The notes: generated by a model from the letters alone, not told the origin. Shown: positions 8,622 to 17,669, counted from the first letter of the stretch. The stretch is DNA of 64,000 bases from MADRE3 sp963718195 (GCA_963718195.1 CAVQYQ010000009.1:339221-403220); one strand, 5' to 3'. A program made the numbers and translations.

Positions 8622-11600
8622 TTGCTTCCCACGATGATACGTAAGCAACCCCCCATTTTTTTCGATAAAAACGATTATAAGCTCCTGAATATTGTCAATG
8701 ATATTCTGGAGCGGGGAGAGCAGTCGCAGGTACTTCGTTCACTTCTCGTTGAGTTCATGCACCCCCATGGAATTAAAGAGATGGCAGCTGCAAGAGGTCT
8801 GCGTATCGCCTATGCCGTCGCCAGCCTGCTCGGTTCACTTGAGTCGGGAAAGGCACATGACCGTATCACAGCCTTACGCTCCCTCCAGGCAGAGATGCTT
8901 CTGTCTTCATCAATATATTATCAGAAGAATACTGCACGGGTTGCATTACAGATCATGAAGGAGTTGCTCCGCAGCAGGAAGAACGAGCTCCAGCAGCTGA
9001 AACTTGCTCATGATTTTCGCATGGTCCTGGCTGGTAACCCAAGAAAAGTGAGAGCAGAGCTCGCCAGATACCATCTTCTTGAGATGCCTGAAGAGTGGAA
9101 CCAGTTCGCCTTTGACGATCATGTCCATGATGCCAATACCAAAGGAAGAAAGTCACCGACCCACCTGGTAATGGATGCCTGGATCAAGGGGATTCGTTAT
9201 CTCACCGTTGTCTATTATAATTATGTTCGCCCGGAAGTGGTTGAGGAATTGATCGAGGCCAGCTCCATCCTTGATGTAAAGGTTCAGATCGGGATTGAGA
9301 TGTCTGCATACTTTCGGGACAAATATATTCGATTCACCTGGGAACCTCACGGATTCAGGGATAACAATGCCCTGCTCACGTTTTTGCAGGATGATGCCGT
9401 CAAGCAACTCATGCAGGAAGGACGGGATGTTTCTCTCTATCAACAGAAATACGTTTTTGAGGTATTGGATTCATTTAATTGTCGTCACCGGCACGATCTT
9501 AATAGTGAACTGGGGTTGACGCTTGATGCATTCAGTCGTGATGATTTCCTGCGTTTTGTCGGAACCGGGCAACCTTCGCTGCTGCACCTGGCAAGATTCA
9601 TTTATGACAGTATCCTCCAACAGCTAAAACTGAGATATCCGGCAATACAGGACCAACTGGGTTCTCCCGATACTGCCCAGGAAAAAAAGACGGAACTGAA
9701 AGCGCTGCTGATGAAATTCAAAAGCCTGCAGGTCGAGGCAATTATCAACAAGTATCTGCTTCCGGCACAGAATCCGTCCATCCATGACCCGTCTCATCCC
9801 CAGGATTTCCCTGAGCTTCCTGACCGGCTTAAATTGAGCCCCAAGTCACTGCTTACAAGGCTCCAGTCATTGCATTCCAGCTCAAAATTTACGCTTAACC
9901 TGAGTAACCTTTCATTACAGGATATTCTCGAGCTGCTCTATGCGGGGGAGGGAATGTTCACCCATATCGAGGCCTATAACCTGAAGAATGCAGCTCATGG
10001 AATTTCTTCAGTTGGAATTGCAGGCTATGGTGGCGTTGAGGGTGATGCTGTCGACCTGAAAAGTCCACGCAAATATTATAATCTTGTCGGAGAGCTGCAA
10101 AGAGCGATCAATGAGGATAACGTTATTATTCTCAAACGGGCTATACGCGCCATAATCTGGGATTTTGAAGAGCAGCTGCTGTACCTGGACGGGCAGATCA
10201 GACTTCTCTCGCCTGATTCGTTGAAAAAGGAAGTACTGCAAGAAGAACTCCAGGTGATGACTCAGCGTAAGCCTGATCTTGTCGATATTCTCTACAATCT
10301 GGAGAAATTTCATACCCATTACAAAAAAAGGACATTGCGCTCTCGGATTGGGTCAGGCTCAACCGGTCAGGCTGGACAACATTTTGGTATGGGCCTGGCT
10401 GTAATTGACACGCTTCCGGTCAGGGCGAGAAGAATAGTTCGGGCATTCGGTGGTGAGGGAGGCTGGGTACATATCCCGGTAAGTGCGTTTCTGACACACA
10501 ATTTTCACAACAGCTCCAGACAGTTAAAAGGTGGCCAGTGGTGGCGTCGCCTCAGAGCAATACTGCCGGTGCTGCACGAGAGCCGGCGGCATCAATGGTC
10601 CGACTGGAGTCTTGAAGGGTACCATGTTCATGACAAGAAAACCGGTAACATCATCACCCTTGGGGGCGGCGCTGGAAATGGCGGGATTAAGCTTGAAAAA
10701 GATGAGAGCGTACCCAGGCAGCGATTGGACAAGCCATGGAAATATCTCAATAGCAACCTGAAAAACAGTCTGAAAGTGCTCCTGGGCTTTATACCTGCAT
10801 TCCTGACATTCTACTTGACCAAGGACTGGTGGCTTCTCGCTTACTTTGGTGCTTTTATCTGGTTTGGCATCACCGGGCTGCGTAACATTATCCAGTCAGT
10901 CCTCGGGGGAGGCGGGCTGCGGCGATCGCCATTGCTTCCCTGGAATTCTTTTGTCAGTTGGAGCCGCATAGCCGATTCACTTCTCTATACAGGATTTTCA
11001 GTACCGCTTCTTGATTATCTCGTTAAAACGCTGCTGCTGGACAGGGGCTTGGGGATAACAACGACAACCGATCCGATCACGCTTTATGCGGTGATGGGCC
11101 TTGCTAACGGTATATATATTTCGAGTCATAATGCAATTCGCGGACTACCCAAATCTGCGACAGTCGGAAATTTTTTTCGCTCGATCATTGCGATTCCCGT
11201 GGCCATCCTGCTGAACACGCTGATAGGCGGGATTCTTTTGGCTGCCGGTATTCCAGATGTTTCCGGCGCGCTACAGAAATGGGCGGCGATCATCTCAAAA
11301 TTTGCCTCTGATTGTGTCGCTTCGGTAATTGAAGGTCTGGCTGACAGGCAGACCAATATCAGGGCACGCCTGGCGGCCTATCGAACCAAGATATCACAGT
11401 TATTCAGGGTGTTTTCACGACTCGACCTGCAATTTCCGGAAGAAGACGTCCTGGATATGCTGCAGTCTCCAAAAATGATCATGCAGACGTTGGACTACGA
11501 AGCCAGAGATGAGGAAAAACTGATCATCGTTAATGCTCTGGATCTCATGTATTTCTGGATGTATCAGCCACGAGCACCTAAGGCACTCCAGATGATTACC

Positions 11601-11801
11601 CGGAACATGTCACAGGAAGAATGGCTGATTTATTACCGGTCTCAACTGATCCTTAAACGGCATAGGGAAATCAGCCAGGTTTTCCTGGATGGGCTGATTG
11701 GCAAAAATTTTGCTAAAGCTTTATCGTTCTATCTCGACAGGCATGAAGAGTATCTTGCAGATATGGAGGAAATGGGTAAAGTAATTGATAAAAAAGCCTA
11801 A
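8622..11801 (+). CDS. large membrane protein of unknown function with a possible N-terminal PHP-like domain
   Basis: 1059 residues, not recognised as a characterised family. The N-terminal two thirds are soluble. Around residues 160-230 there is AFDDHVHDANTKG (H167, H169) and IGIEMSAYF (E226), spaced like the HxH and GIEIS motifs of PHP phosphoesterases; this is an inference and the domain could be degenerate. From about 717 there are several hydrophobic segments (717-756, 783-806, 820-838, 850-877), followed by a soluble helical tail. A glycine-rich region precedes the first span. The start is either TTG 8622, only three bases from AGGAG, or ATG 8634. It appears to be a single-gene unit. Confidence 0.75.
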   Translation: MLPTMIRKQPPIFFDKNDYKLLNIVNDILERGEQSQVLRSLLVEFMHPHGIKEMAAARGLRIAYAVASLLGSLESGKAHDRITALRSLQAEMLLSSSIYYQKNTARVALQIMKELLRSRKNELQQLKLAHDFRMVLAGNPRKVRAELARYHLLEMPEEWNQFAFDDHVHDANTKGRKSPTHLVMDAWIKGIRYLTVVYYNYVRPEVVEELIEASSILDVKVQIGIEMSAYFRDKYIRFTWEPHGFRDNNALLTFLQDDAVKQLMQEGRDVSLYQQKYVFEVLDSFNCRHRHDLNSELGLTLDAFSRDDFLRFVGTGQPSLLHLARFIYDSILQQLKLRYPAIQDQLGSPDTAQEKKTELKALLMKFKSLQVEAIINKYLLPAQNPSIHDPSHPQDFPELPDRLKLSPKSLLTRLQSLHSSSKFTLNLSNLSLQDILELLYAGEGMFTHIEAYNLKNAAHGISSVGIAGYGGVEGDAVDLKSPRKYYNLVGELQRAINEDNVIILKRAIRAIIWDFEEQLLYLDGQIRLLSPDSLKKEVLQEELQVMTQRKPDLVDILYNLEKFHTHYKKRTLRSRIGSGSTGQAGQHFGMGLAVIDTLPVRARRIVRAFGGEGGWVHIPVSAFLTHNFHNSSRQLKGGQWWRRLRAILPVLHESRRHQWSDWSLEGYHVHDKKTGNIITLGGGAGNGGIKLEKDESVPRQRLDKPWKYLNSNLKNSLKVLLGFIPAFLTFYLTKDWWLLAYFGAFIWFGITGLRNIIQSVLGGGGLRRSPLLPWNSFVSWSRIADSLLYTGFSVPLLDYLVKTLLLDRGLGITTTTDPITLYAVMGLANGIYISSHNAIRGLPKSATVGNFFRSIIAIPVAILLNTLIGGILLAAGIPDVSGALQKWAAIISKFASDCVASVIEGLADRQTNIRARLAAYRTKISQLFRVFSRLDLQFPEEDVLDMLQSPKMIMQTLDYEARDEEKLIIVNALDLMYFWMYQPRAPKALQMITRNMSQEEWLIYYRSQLILKRHREISQVFLDGLIGKNFAKALSFYLDRHEEYLADMEEMGKVIDKKA

Positions 11802-11919
11802 CCGTCTGGGTAGATGAACTGAATTTGGATTATGGGTTTGACCTGCAGCTAATCAGTGAGTAGTTTATTGGCTACAACGTGGTAGAAAGAAATTCGACTC
11901 TTTTTTGATAGGTAGTGGT

Positions 11920-12513
11920 ATGGAAATAAGTGCAATCGCTGGTTCGATCAGCGTCCAGTCGAGAATTACACAGCAAAGCGCAGATAGAATCAATAACACC
12001 AATGAATTGGGTAGCACCAGTTTAGCCAGTAAAATTGAATCAAGCGGGGATGATTTTGGTGGTCAGCAAGAGTTGTTTTCAGCATTGGTGCAAAGGCTTG
12101 AGGAAAATAACAGCACCACAATTGAAATATCGCTTAACATCAATGTCATTAAGGCAAACCTTGGCAGCCTGCTGGCTCTGGTTCTTGATAGAGACGGGCA
12201 GGGGACTCTAGATACCCTGCTCGGTGAAAACGGAATTATTGCCAACGACGATCAAGTGAGTCCAGATGTACAGGAAAGGTATATCAATGCTCTTATTACT
12301 GGTGGTATTGACGACGGTGGACTCTTCGGTACTGAAGGTGGACTGACAACATATAATGAACTGCGTGAGTCGGTAAATTCCCTGTCTACAAGCCAGACCG
12401 ACGGCAGACAATTACTTTTAGATCTGCTTATTGGGGAGTTGGGCACACCCCAAGATGATGCCACATCCATACTCAGTACCCTGCTCAGCCAGCCTTTTCA
12501 GGCGGTCGCTTGA
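11920..12513 (+). CDS. hypothetical protein, acidic and Ser/Thr/Asn-rich
   Basis: 197 residues from ATG 11920 (an in-frame TTG at 11905 is less likely). No signal peptide or membrane span. The first 70 residues are Ser/Gln/Asn-rich with helical character (SVQSRITQQSADRINN), followed by a segment that reads INVIKANLGSLLALVLDRDG and alternates with G/D-rich loops, ending in a hydrophobic C-terminus. The composition recalls flagellin-related or secreted filament proteins, but nothing supports a specific family. It lies alone after the large membrane protein. Confidence 0.5.
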   Translation: MEISAIAGSISVQSRITQQSADRINNTNELGSTSLASKIESSGDDFGGQQELFSALVQRLEENNSTTIEISLNINVIKANLGSLLALVLDRDGQGTLDTLLGENGIIANDDQVSPDVQERYINALITGGIDDGGLFGTEGGLTTYNELRESVNSLSTSQTDGRQLLLDLLIGELGTPQDDATSILSTLLSQPFQAVA

Positions 12514-12693
12514 CATTAAACCCACATCTAACCCTTTTATCTCTTAGCCAGAAACTTGAAAAAGGTTTCATATCTTTCTGGAAATTGTTTTAATAATTTC
12601 TTAGAGTAGGTAGGAATAAAGTTTATTGCCCGCCGGTCAGGTGCTATGGATTAACACCATGGCAATAGGGGAATACCAGTCTTTGTGATATCT

Positions 12694-13101
12694 ATGAAAC
12701 GATTTTTTGTCTCTTTAGTGTTGGTGCCCGCGTTCCTGCTTATTTGTAATTGTCTGATAAGCTACGCTTATGAGCCTATCAGTCTTATGGATGCAGAGAT
12801 TCTTTTGAGTAAAATTAAGGCCGATCGTGAGTCTGTTGTTCAAAGTAATTTTGAAAAACTCCTGAAGCAGTATCGTGATATTGAGCCGCCTGAAGATCCG
12901 GCGATAACGTCATACATGGCTGCCTGTGTCGCTGAAAAAACGATTCAAGAGCTGGAGCGTATGACCCCGTATGAACTCGTCGATTACAGCAATAATCCCG
13001 CATTATCAAGGCGCAATTCCAAGCGGGTTGCAACAGAATGCTGGGGACAATTACAAGCCTTACGGAACCAGCAGTATAACGAAAAAGGCAGTAAAAAATA
13101 G
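12694..13101 (+). CDS. secreted small protein of unknown function
   Basis: 135 residues from ATG 12694 (a GTG three codons upstream is possible). It has a clear signal peptide (KRFF, a hydrophobic core, then SYAYEP), so it is predicted periplasmic. The mature part is helical and charged with two Cys (MAACVAEK and ATECWGQL) that could form a disulfide. No family recognised. It is followed by a convergent SRPBCC gene. Confidence 0.55.
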   Translation: MKRFFVSLVLVPAFLLICNCLISYAYEPISLMDAEILLSKIKADRESVVQSNFEKLLKQYRDIEPPEDPAITSYMAACVAEKTIQELERMTPYELVDYSNNPALSRRNSKRVATECWGQLQALRNQQYNEKGSKK

Positions 13102-13153
13102 ATTCGTCCTCACAGCAAAAACCTAAACAATTCGCCACCTATATCGCTCGTCA

Positions 13154-13612
13154 TTACCCCAGGATTTCGGTGATTTTTGCTTGTCGGTACGCAAAGATCC
13201 GTTGCAGCGTCTTTTTAATAAACATAACGTGGAGAAGTCTGCCAAAGATACCGTACGGGACAGAATAATGGACCCGGTCGATAAGCGTGACGCCTTCCGG
13301 AGTGGCCGTGAGTTCGTGATAGTGATACCAGAAGGTATACGGGCCAATTCGCTGTTCATCGACAAACGATTTTTGGGGACGAATATGCTTTATCTCGGCA
13401 AGCCAGCGTTGAGCGCCAAACAGGGGGATTGAAATCCGATATTCGATCATCAAGCCGTCAAACATGTCATCCGGTACAGGAGAAATAATCAAAAAATGCA
13501 GGTCTGGCGGGGTGATCAAGTTCAGGTTTTCAGGATTATTAAGAAAACTCCAACATTCTTCAAGGCTTGCAGTGACCAGTTGTTCTTTTTCAAGAGTATA
13601 CATCGCTGACAT
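13154..13612 (-). CDS. SRPBCC-family (START/Bet v 1-like) protein
   Basis: 152 residues. The pattern is that of the cyclase/dehydrase branch of the SRPBCC fold: an opening strand LEKEQLVTASLEECWSFL, then NPENLNLITPPDL, a central strand set, and a C-terminal long helix FGRLLHVMFIKKTLQRIFAY. These proteins enclose a hydrophobic pocket for a lipid-like ligand; many bacterial members are next to redox or fatty-acid genes and are of unknown role. It lies 158 bp downstream of the selenoprotein gene on the same strand and could share its transcript. Confidence 0.7.
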   Translation of the reverse strand: MSAMYTLEKEQLVTASLEECWSFLNNPENLNLITPPDLHFLIISPVPDDMFDGLMIEYRISIPLFGAQRWLAEIKHIRPQKSFVDEQRIGPYTFWYHYHELTATPEGVTLIDRVHYSVPYGIFGRLLHVMFIKKTLQRIFAYRQAKITEILG

Positions 13613-13770
13613 TTACCCATAGTTTTTGAGCTGGTATTGCGGTTACTTGCTTCTTGAGACGTGCTGAAGGCTCTATGCGTACTATGGTTTCACCATAATT
13701 GATAACGTCGTGAATAACTTGCCGTTATTGTTTAAATATCAATGATTATTATTGTTTTTCTCTGAAATAA

Positions 13771-14307
13771 TCAATCTAAGGCCCCAAGCAGTGCTTCGAC
13801 AGGTGGGTGATCGCCTGCCGCAGAGCTTTTGAAAAAGTAGGTGATGGCGCCCTCCGGTGCGACAACGATAGCACCTCCAAGCTGCAGGGCATGACCTTGA
13901 AGCGAACCGGGCATGAAACCAGATTTGAGAGCCGAGAACCCCTTGGTAAAGGATTTTATCCCGATGATATCGCCAAGGCCACCTTTGAATTCCAGAAATT
14001 TAAAGGATTCCAGTGAGGGATCGGTAAGCAGAATACCGTGGTAACCTGTTACGCTTCTGAATTTTTTCAAATCCTTTGCAGGCCCATTTCCGATAATAAC
14101 GAGTTGTGCCTCGCGCTGGGAAAAATCATTCAGGTATCCAGCTAGTTCAGCAACCTGCTGACGGCAAATTACTCAACCAAAATGACGAACAAAGACAAAT
14201 ACGGCGGCTTTTTCCTGCCATAAGGTGGAAAACATAACGGTCTCCCCAGATTCATCATAGGCGGTAAGGGAACCGAACTGTTCAACAGAAATCTGATACT
14301 GACCCAT
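13771..14307 (-). CDS. AhpC/TSA (PRXL2-like) peroxiredoxin-family selenoprotein, UxxC
   Basis: Reading from ATG 14307 (AAGGAG site seven bases upstream) gives one 178-residue frame broken only by a TGA at 14175-14173. The context is FVFVRHFG-[TGA]-VICRQQ. AhpC/TSA_2 family proteins have Cys exactly there (RHFGCxxC), so the TGA replaces the redox Cys at residue 45, giving UxxC. Downstream the frame stays coding to the stop at 13771, with the expected family ending (GGAIVVAPEGAITY). A compact hairpin with a GGU loop starts 12 bases after the TGA. It is a predicted thiol-type peroxide or disulfide reductase of the cytoplasm. It requires selABCD genes, which lie outside this window. A Cys-to-stop mutation or base error is the alternative. 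Confidence 0.82.
14147..14161 (-). promoter_or_regulatory. candidate bacterial SECIS hairpin
   Basis: On the minus strand, TCAGCA-GGT-TGCTGA forms a perfect six-pair stem with a GGU loop, 12-26 bases after the in-frame TGA. Bacterial SECIS elements lie at this distance, inside the coding region, and carry a G/U in the apical loop; the E. coli fdhF element contains a similar GCAGGU core. Confidence 0.68.
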
Positions 14308-14858
14308 CTCACTCTCCTTGTCTATTCTTTATTATTAACGTGGTTTTACCATGCGGCTATAAATCCGCTGGCTGTCCCGGCGGATGACACTGTTCATAGA
14401 AACGAGCCGCGCGCTTCAGGCGAGGTCGTTAACTCCCTACACTGGTGAAAATCGCTATCTGAGAGACTCCAACCAGAAAAACTGTACGAACATATGGGAG
14501 AAAATAAGCATTTTAAGGCAGAAGGATACACAGCAATGGTTGGAAAGCTGGATTAAGACAGGATGAACAGAATCTGTACAGAGGGAATGAGGAATTTTTT
14601 TCCGATGAAACCGAGAAAGAAGGGCTATCCGTTGAACTCGGCATGTTTTATTATAGTTTTTAGAGGAGGTTCCAGTCTCGGGATAGCCCTGCTGTTACAA
14701 CTATTGTATCACATCTTTCATGGTTTACAAAACCGTAATTCTTTTGCTGGTTTTGACAAAAAAAAGTATGTCCGCTCTTGTCATTGATAGAGCGTCAAAT
14801 AAATTTTTTCTGCCGGATAATTCATTGAGCAATGAGCCAAGGGCCTTCTCTGACATAT
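14308..14858. other. intergenic region upstream of the selenoprotein gene
   Basis: No credible gene. Two short overlapping plus-strand open frames (from 14384 and 14563) have no ribosome sites or family resemblance. An imperfect inverted repeat (ATCCGCTGG with CCGGCGGAT, 14363-14384 region) lies about 55 bp before the selenoprotein start and could be an operator or a hairpin. The rest is AT-rich near 14800. Confidence 0.4.
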
Positions 14859-15608
14859 CTAGACCTGTTTTGATTCGTTTTCGCTGAGAGTAGCCCACAT
14901 CCTGGAGGTCATGTCGACACATTGTTTTACCGGGATTACCTGCTGGTGATTATGCACAATTGTTTTAATCTTGCTCTCGGATATTTTAACGCGAGCATCG
15001 CCTGGCAAAATAGAGCCCTCGGTGTCTACAACACACTCCACAGAGTCGATCAGACTCAGGTACCCAGCCGTCACAATCTGTCCGGCATTGCTGAGCTTGA
15101 GCCAACCCCTGAAGCGACCGTCATAGCCTTGCATTCTCAAGCCAATACCGGCAAGCGCACCAATCACACCATCACCACTCCCCCCATGTTCCGAGAGATG
15201 GACACCAACCTTTTCAGCCAGCGTGTAGGCATCATCTTTTGACAGAATGTTCTCTTTTGCTGCCAGACCAAATTCAATAAGAGCAGAACGATCCAGCGAA
15301 TTACGATTCACGGCAACGCAGAGTCCAGGGTCGGAGCCCTGGGCAGATCGTTCAGTAAGAAACTGAATTGAATAACCAATCAGGTCATCCAGCCTGTCGT
15401 CAGTGGTCACTGCTGTAAAACACATGGAACTGTTATGCGAGGTATATGGTATGTCCTCATGAACATGCAGCTGGTGTCTGCTCACCGATGTGCTCCGCCA
15501 GATGAGCTTTTTATGTTTCAGTCTGTTGGAAAGAATTTCTGCAAGCTGGCCTGATCCTGGGCTGTCAGCATTGTCTGTGTCGTCGATACTCAAGTAGATA
15601 TCCATCAT
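14859..15608 (-). CDS. TiaS-like DDTD-motif protein (tRNA-Ile2 agmatinylcytidine synthetase-like)
   Basis: 249 residues. The N-terminus IYLSIDDTDNADSPGSGQ is the DDTD signature of archaeal TiaS, the enzyme that puts agmatine on C34 of tRNA-Ile2. The body has the matching HVHEDIPYTSHNSS and GGSGDGVIGALAG motifs. The protein is much shorter than archaeal TiaS (about 420 residues) and lacks the C-terminal zinc-ribbon and OB-type RNA-binding parts. Bacteria normally use TilS lysidine chemistry instead, so this member probably has another substrate; its role is unknown. It stands alone on the minus strand. Confidence 0.6.
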   Translation of the reverse strand: MMDIYLSIDDTDNADSPGSGQLAEILSNRLKHKKLIWRSTSVSRHQLHVHEDIPYTSHNSSMCFTAVTTDDRLDDLIGYSIQFLTERSAQGSDPGLCVAVNRNSLDRSALIEFGLAAKENILSKDDAYTLAEKVGVHLSEHGGSGDGVIGALAGIGLRMQGYDGRFRGWLKLSNAGQIVTAGYLSLIDSVECVVDTEGSILPGDARVKISESKIKTIVHNHQQVIPVKQCVDMTSRMWATLSENESKQV

Positions 15609-15851
15609 TGTACATTTGTTCCGTTTGATTAGAAAAGAGGTGCGCTTTCATTTGCCATGGGAGGATACAGTATTGTATTTCTTTTGGTAAGCGAAGAAAT
15701 TGGACAATAATAACGAGAGATAACCATGATTAACAACAGTGTCATTGGATAATTGTAAGGAAACCCGTATCTTGTCATCGGAGAATTAATAGTTATAATG
15801 ACAGGGCAGTTTGAACTCAACGTTAATACTGATTTAAATTGGAGACAGACA

Positions 15852-16058
15852 ATGGCAGGAAAAATTTTCTATAGAGAACGATCTAAGTCAAAAGCGGGGC
15901 AGCGTTCCCCCCGTTTCAGAGTTGTTGCAGTAAGTGATCTTGACCTGAAAGTTTATGTTGATCACTTCAGGAAAAAAGAGCTTGTCCAGCTTGCAAAGGC
16001 ATCAAAAGCGAAACTGGTCGCCCTCGAGAGGGACCCAGCCCGTAAAAACAAAAATTAG
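15852..16058 (+). CDS. small conserved-looking protein upstream of the molybdenum storage gene
   Basis: 68 residues from ATG 15852, with a GGAG box nine bases before. Very basic overall (AGKIFYRERSKSK at the start, then RFRVVAVSDLDLKVYVDHFR and a KLVALERDPARKNKN tail). It is 48 bp upstream of the molybdenum storage protein gene on the same strand, so it is likely co-expressed. It is not a recognisable MosA/MosB subunit. It could be an accessory or regulatory protein; no function is assigned. Confidence 0.6.
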   Translation: MAGKIFYRERSKSKAGQRSPRFRVVAVSDLDLKVYVDHFRKKELVQLAKASKAKLVALERDPARKNKN

Positions 16059-16106
16059 TCGCTGCAGACATACAGACAATAGCGTTATTTCCAGAGAGGG
16101 AACATC

Positions 16107-16937
16107 ATGGCACTGGTTCGGGAGAAAGATGGCAAAAGGCTTCATGTGAAGAGTGCTCTCATGGGTGAAAGCCTGGTGAGCAAGGAGTTTATCGAAAAAC
16201 TTGAGATCGCTCCCCAGGAGCGTCTCTATCCCGACGTCAAGATCATGAAAATAGGCGGGCAGTCGATCTGTGACCGCGGTGTTAAAGCGCTGCCGGCCAT
16301 CCTGAAGGAGATCGTCAGCAATCGTAGCGAACATAAAATGCTGATAACAACTGGCGGTGGTACCCGGAGTCGACATATCTATACCATAGGACTTGAGATG
16401 GGTATGCCGACAGGGGTCATTGCAAAGTTCGGCAGCATGATCTCAGAACAGAATGCACTGATGATTGCAACCTTGCTCTCTCCCTGGGGCGGCGTGAAGA
16501 TTTCACATGCTGATATCGTCAAACTCCCCACGTATTTCTCAGAAAACATCATTCCGGTTATGCATGGAATGCCTCCCTATGACTATTTCGCCATAAAGCC
16601 TAAAGTCGGCAGGATTCCTATTCACCGTACAGATGTCGGCCTGGTAATTCTGGCCGATCTGATCGGATCGAAAACGATACTGTTTATCAAAGACGAAAAC
16701 GGTCTTTACTCCGAGGATCCTAAAAAGAACCCCGACGCTGAGTTCATTGGAGAAATCGGCGCCCAGGATCTTCTTGATAAAGACCAGGATGATCTGGTTA
16801 TTGAACGTCCCTGTCTTGAAATCATCCAGAACAGTGAAGTGATCGAGAACATTCAGGTGATCAATGGAATGGTTCCCGGGAATATTACCAAGGCACTCAA
16901 AGGTGAACATGTGGGCACCATTATTCACCGACAGTAA
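16107..16937 (+). CDS. molybdenum storage protein subunit (amino acid kinase fold)
   Basis: 276 residues. It has the MosA/MosB pattern within the uridylate kinase-like fold: KIMKIGGQSICDRG at the N-terminus, TTGGGTRSRHIYTIGLEMG, then SGMPP-type HGMPPYDYF, FIKDENGLYSEDP, and the family ending VNGMVPGNITKALKGEHVGT. Azotobacter MoSto is an ATP-dependent heterohexamer that stores polyoxomolybdate clusters. Only one large subunit gene is present here, so it may form a homo-oligomer or pair with a product encoded elsewhere. Molybdenum enzymes at 27386 and 57818-60432 are plausible beneficiaries. Tungstate storage is an alternative. Confidence 0.85.
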   Translation: MALVREKDGKRLHVKSALMGESLVSKEFIEKLEIAPQERLYPDVKIMKIGGQSICDRGVKALPAILKEIVSNRSEHKMLITTGGGTRSRHIYTIGLEMGMPTGVIAKFGSMISEQNALMIATLLSPWGGVKISHADIVKLPTYFSENIIPVMHGMPPYDYFAIKPKVGRIPIHRTDVGLVILADLIGSKTILFIKDENGLYSEDPKKNPDAEFIGEIGAQDLLDKDQDDLVIERPCLEIIQNSEVIENIQVINGMVPGNITKALKGEHVGTIIHRQ

Positions 16938-17027
16938 AAGACTGACACGGTTGAAAGGAAAAAGCTCAATCTGACGGAACAATGATGAAACTGTTTAATT
17001 TCTGGCAGGATTATTAGGAGGATTCCC

Positions 17028-17595
17028 TTGAAGTTCATTACACCTGTTATGCTGTCCATCTTGTTATTGTCTCTTTTTGTGCGCTCCAGCATGGGCAGAT
17101 GAGTATACCGAAACCAGGAGGATGTTCGAGACCGCAGGTATCGGCGGGATGTTCCAAACTGCTCACGGATATGCACTGTTCCCGACTATCGGTAAAGGAG
17201 GATTCGTCGTCGGCGGAGCATATGGTAAGGGGCGTGTCTATGAGCAGGGACAGTATATCGGTAATACCTCCATGGCCCAGGCGACCATTGGTTTCCAGCT
17301 TGGCGGTACCGGTTTTAGTCAGGTGGTGTTTTTCCAGGACAAGCGTGCTTTAATCGAGTTCATCGGCGGAAATTTTGAATTCGGCGCTGAAGCCCAGGCA
17401 ACGGTTTTAACAGCTGCTGCAGGTGCCACCGCTAATACCGGCGGCAGTTCTGCTACGGCAAGCGGTGGCAAGAATAATGCCACCATCGGCAGCAGTGGTT
17501 ACAACAAGGGAATGGCCACATTTACCATAACAAAAGGTGGGTTGATGTATGAGGCCAGTATCGGTGGGCAAAAGTTCAGTTTTTCCCCTCGTTAA
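17028..17595 (+). CDS. SYLF/YSC84-domain lipid-binding protein, frameshifted in the signal peptide
   Basis: The mature part (ADEYTETRRMFETAG, GYALFPTIGKGGFVVGGAYGKG, GGTGFSQVVFF) is a typical SYLF domain, a secreted phosphoinositide/lipid-binding fold. The proper start is the TTG at 17028 with a perfect AGGAGG six bases upstream, giving MKFITPVMLSILLLSL, but the frame shifts at a T5 run near 17074-17078. Removing one T joins it to LCAPAWADEY and restores a standard signal peptide and cleavage site. The gene is therefore a fresh frameshift, or the assembly has an extra base. The C-terminal half contains a Gly/Ser/Ala/Thr/Asn-rich insertion before the last strands. Confidence 0.75.
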
Positions 17596-17669
17596 CCAAT
17601 AAAATAAAACAACTTCATATGGTTATCATTGCTGCCGGAGTGAAAAACCGGGCTGTCATGATGCTGAGT

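Noticed and set aside
13771..14070. Stand-alone 99-residue C-terminal open frame of the peroxiredoxin-like gene
   Set aside because: It lacks the N-terminal half of the domain and has no ribosome site; it is the fragment produced by treating the Sec TGA as a stop.
14384..14787. Two short overlapping plus-strand open frames upstream of the selenoprotein
   Set aside because: No ribosome sites, no family resemblance and composition unlike nearby genes.
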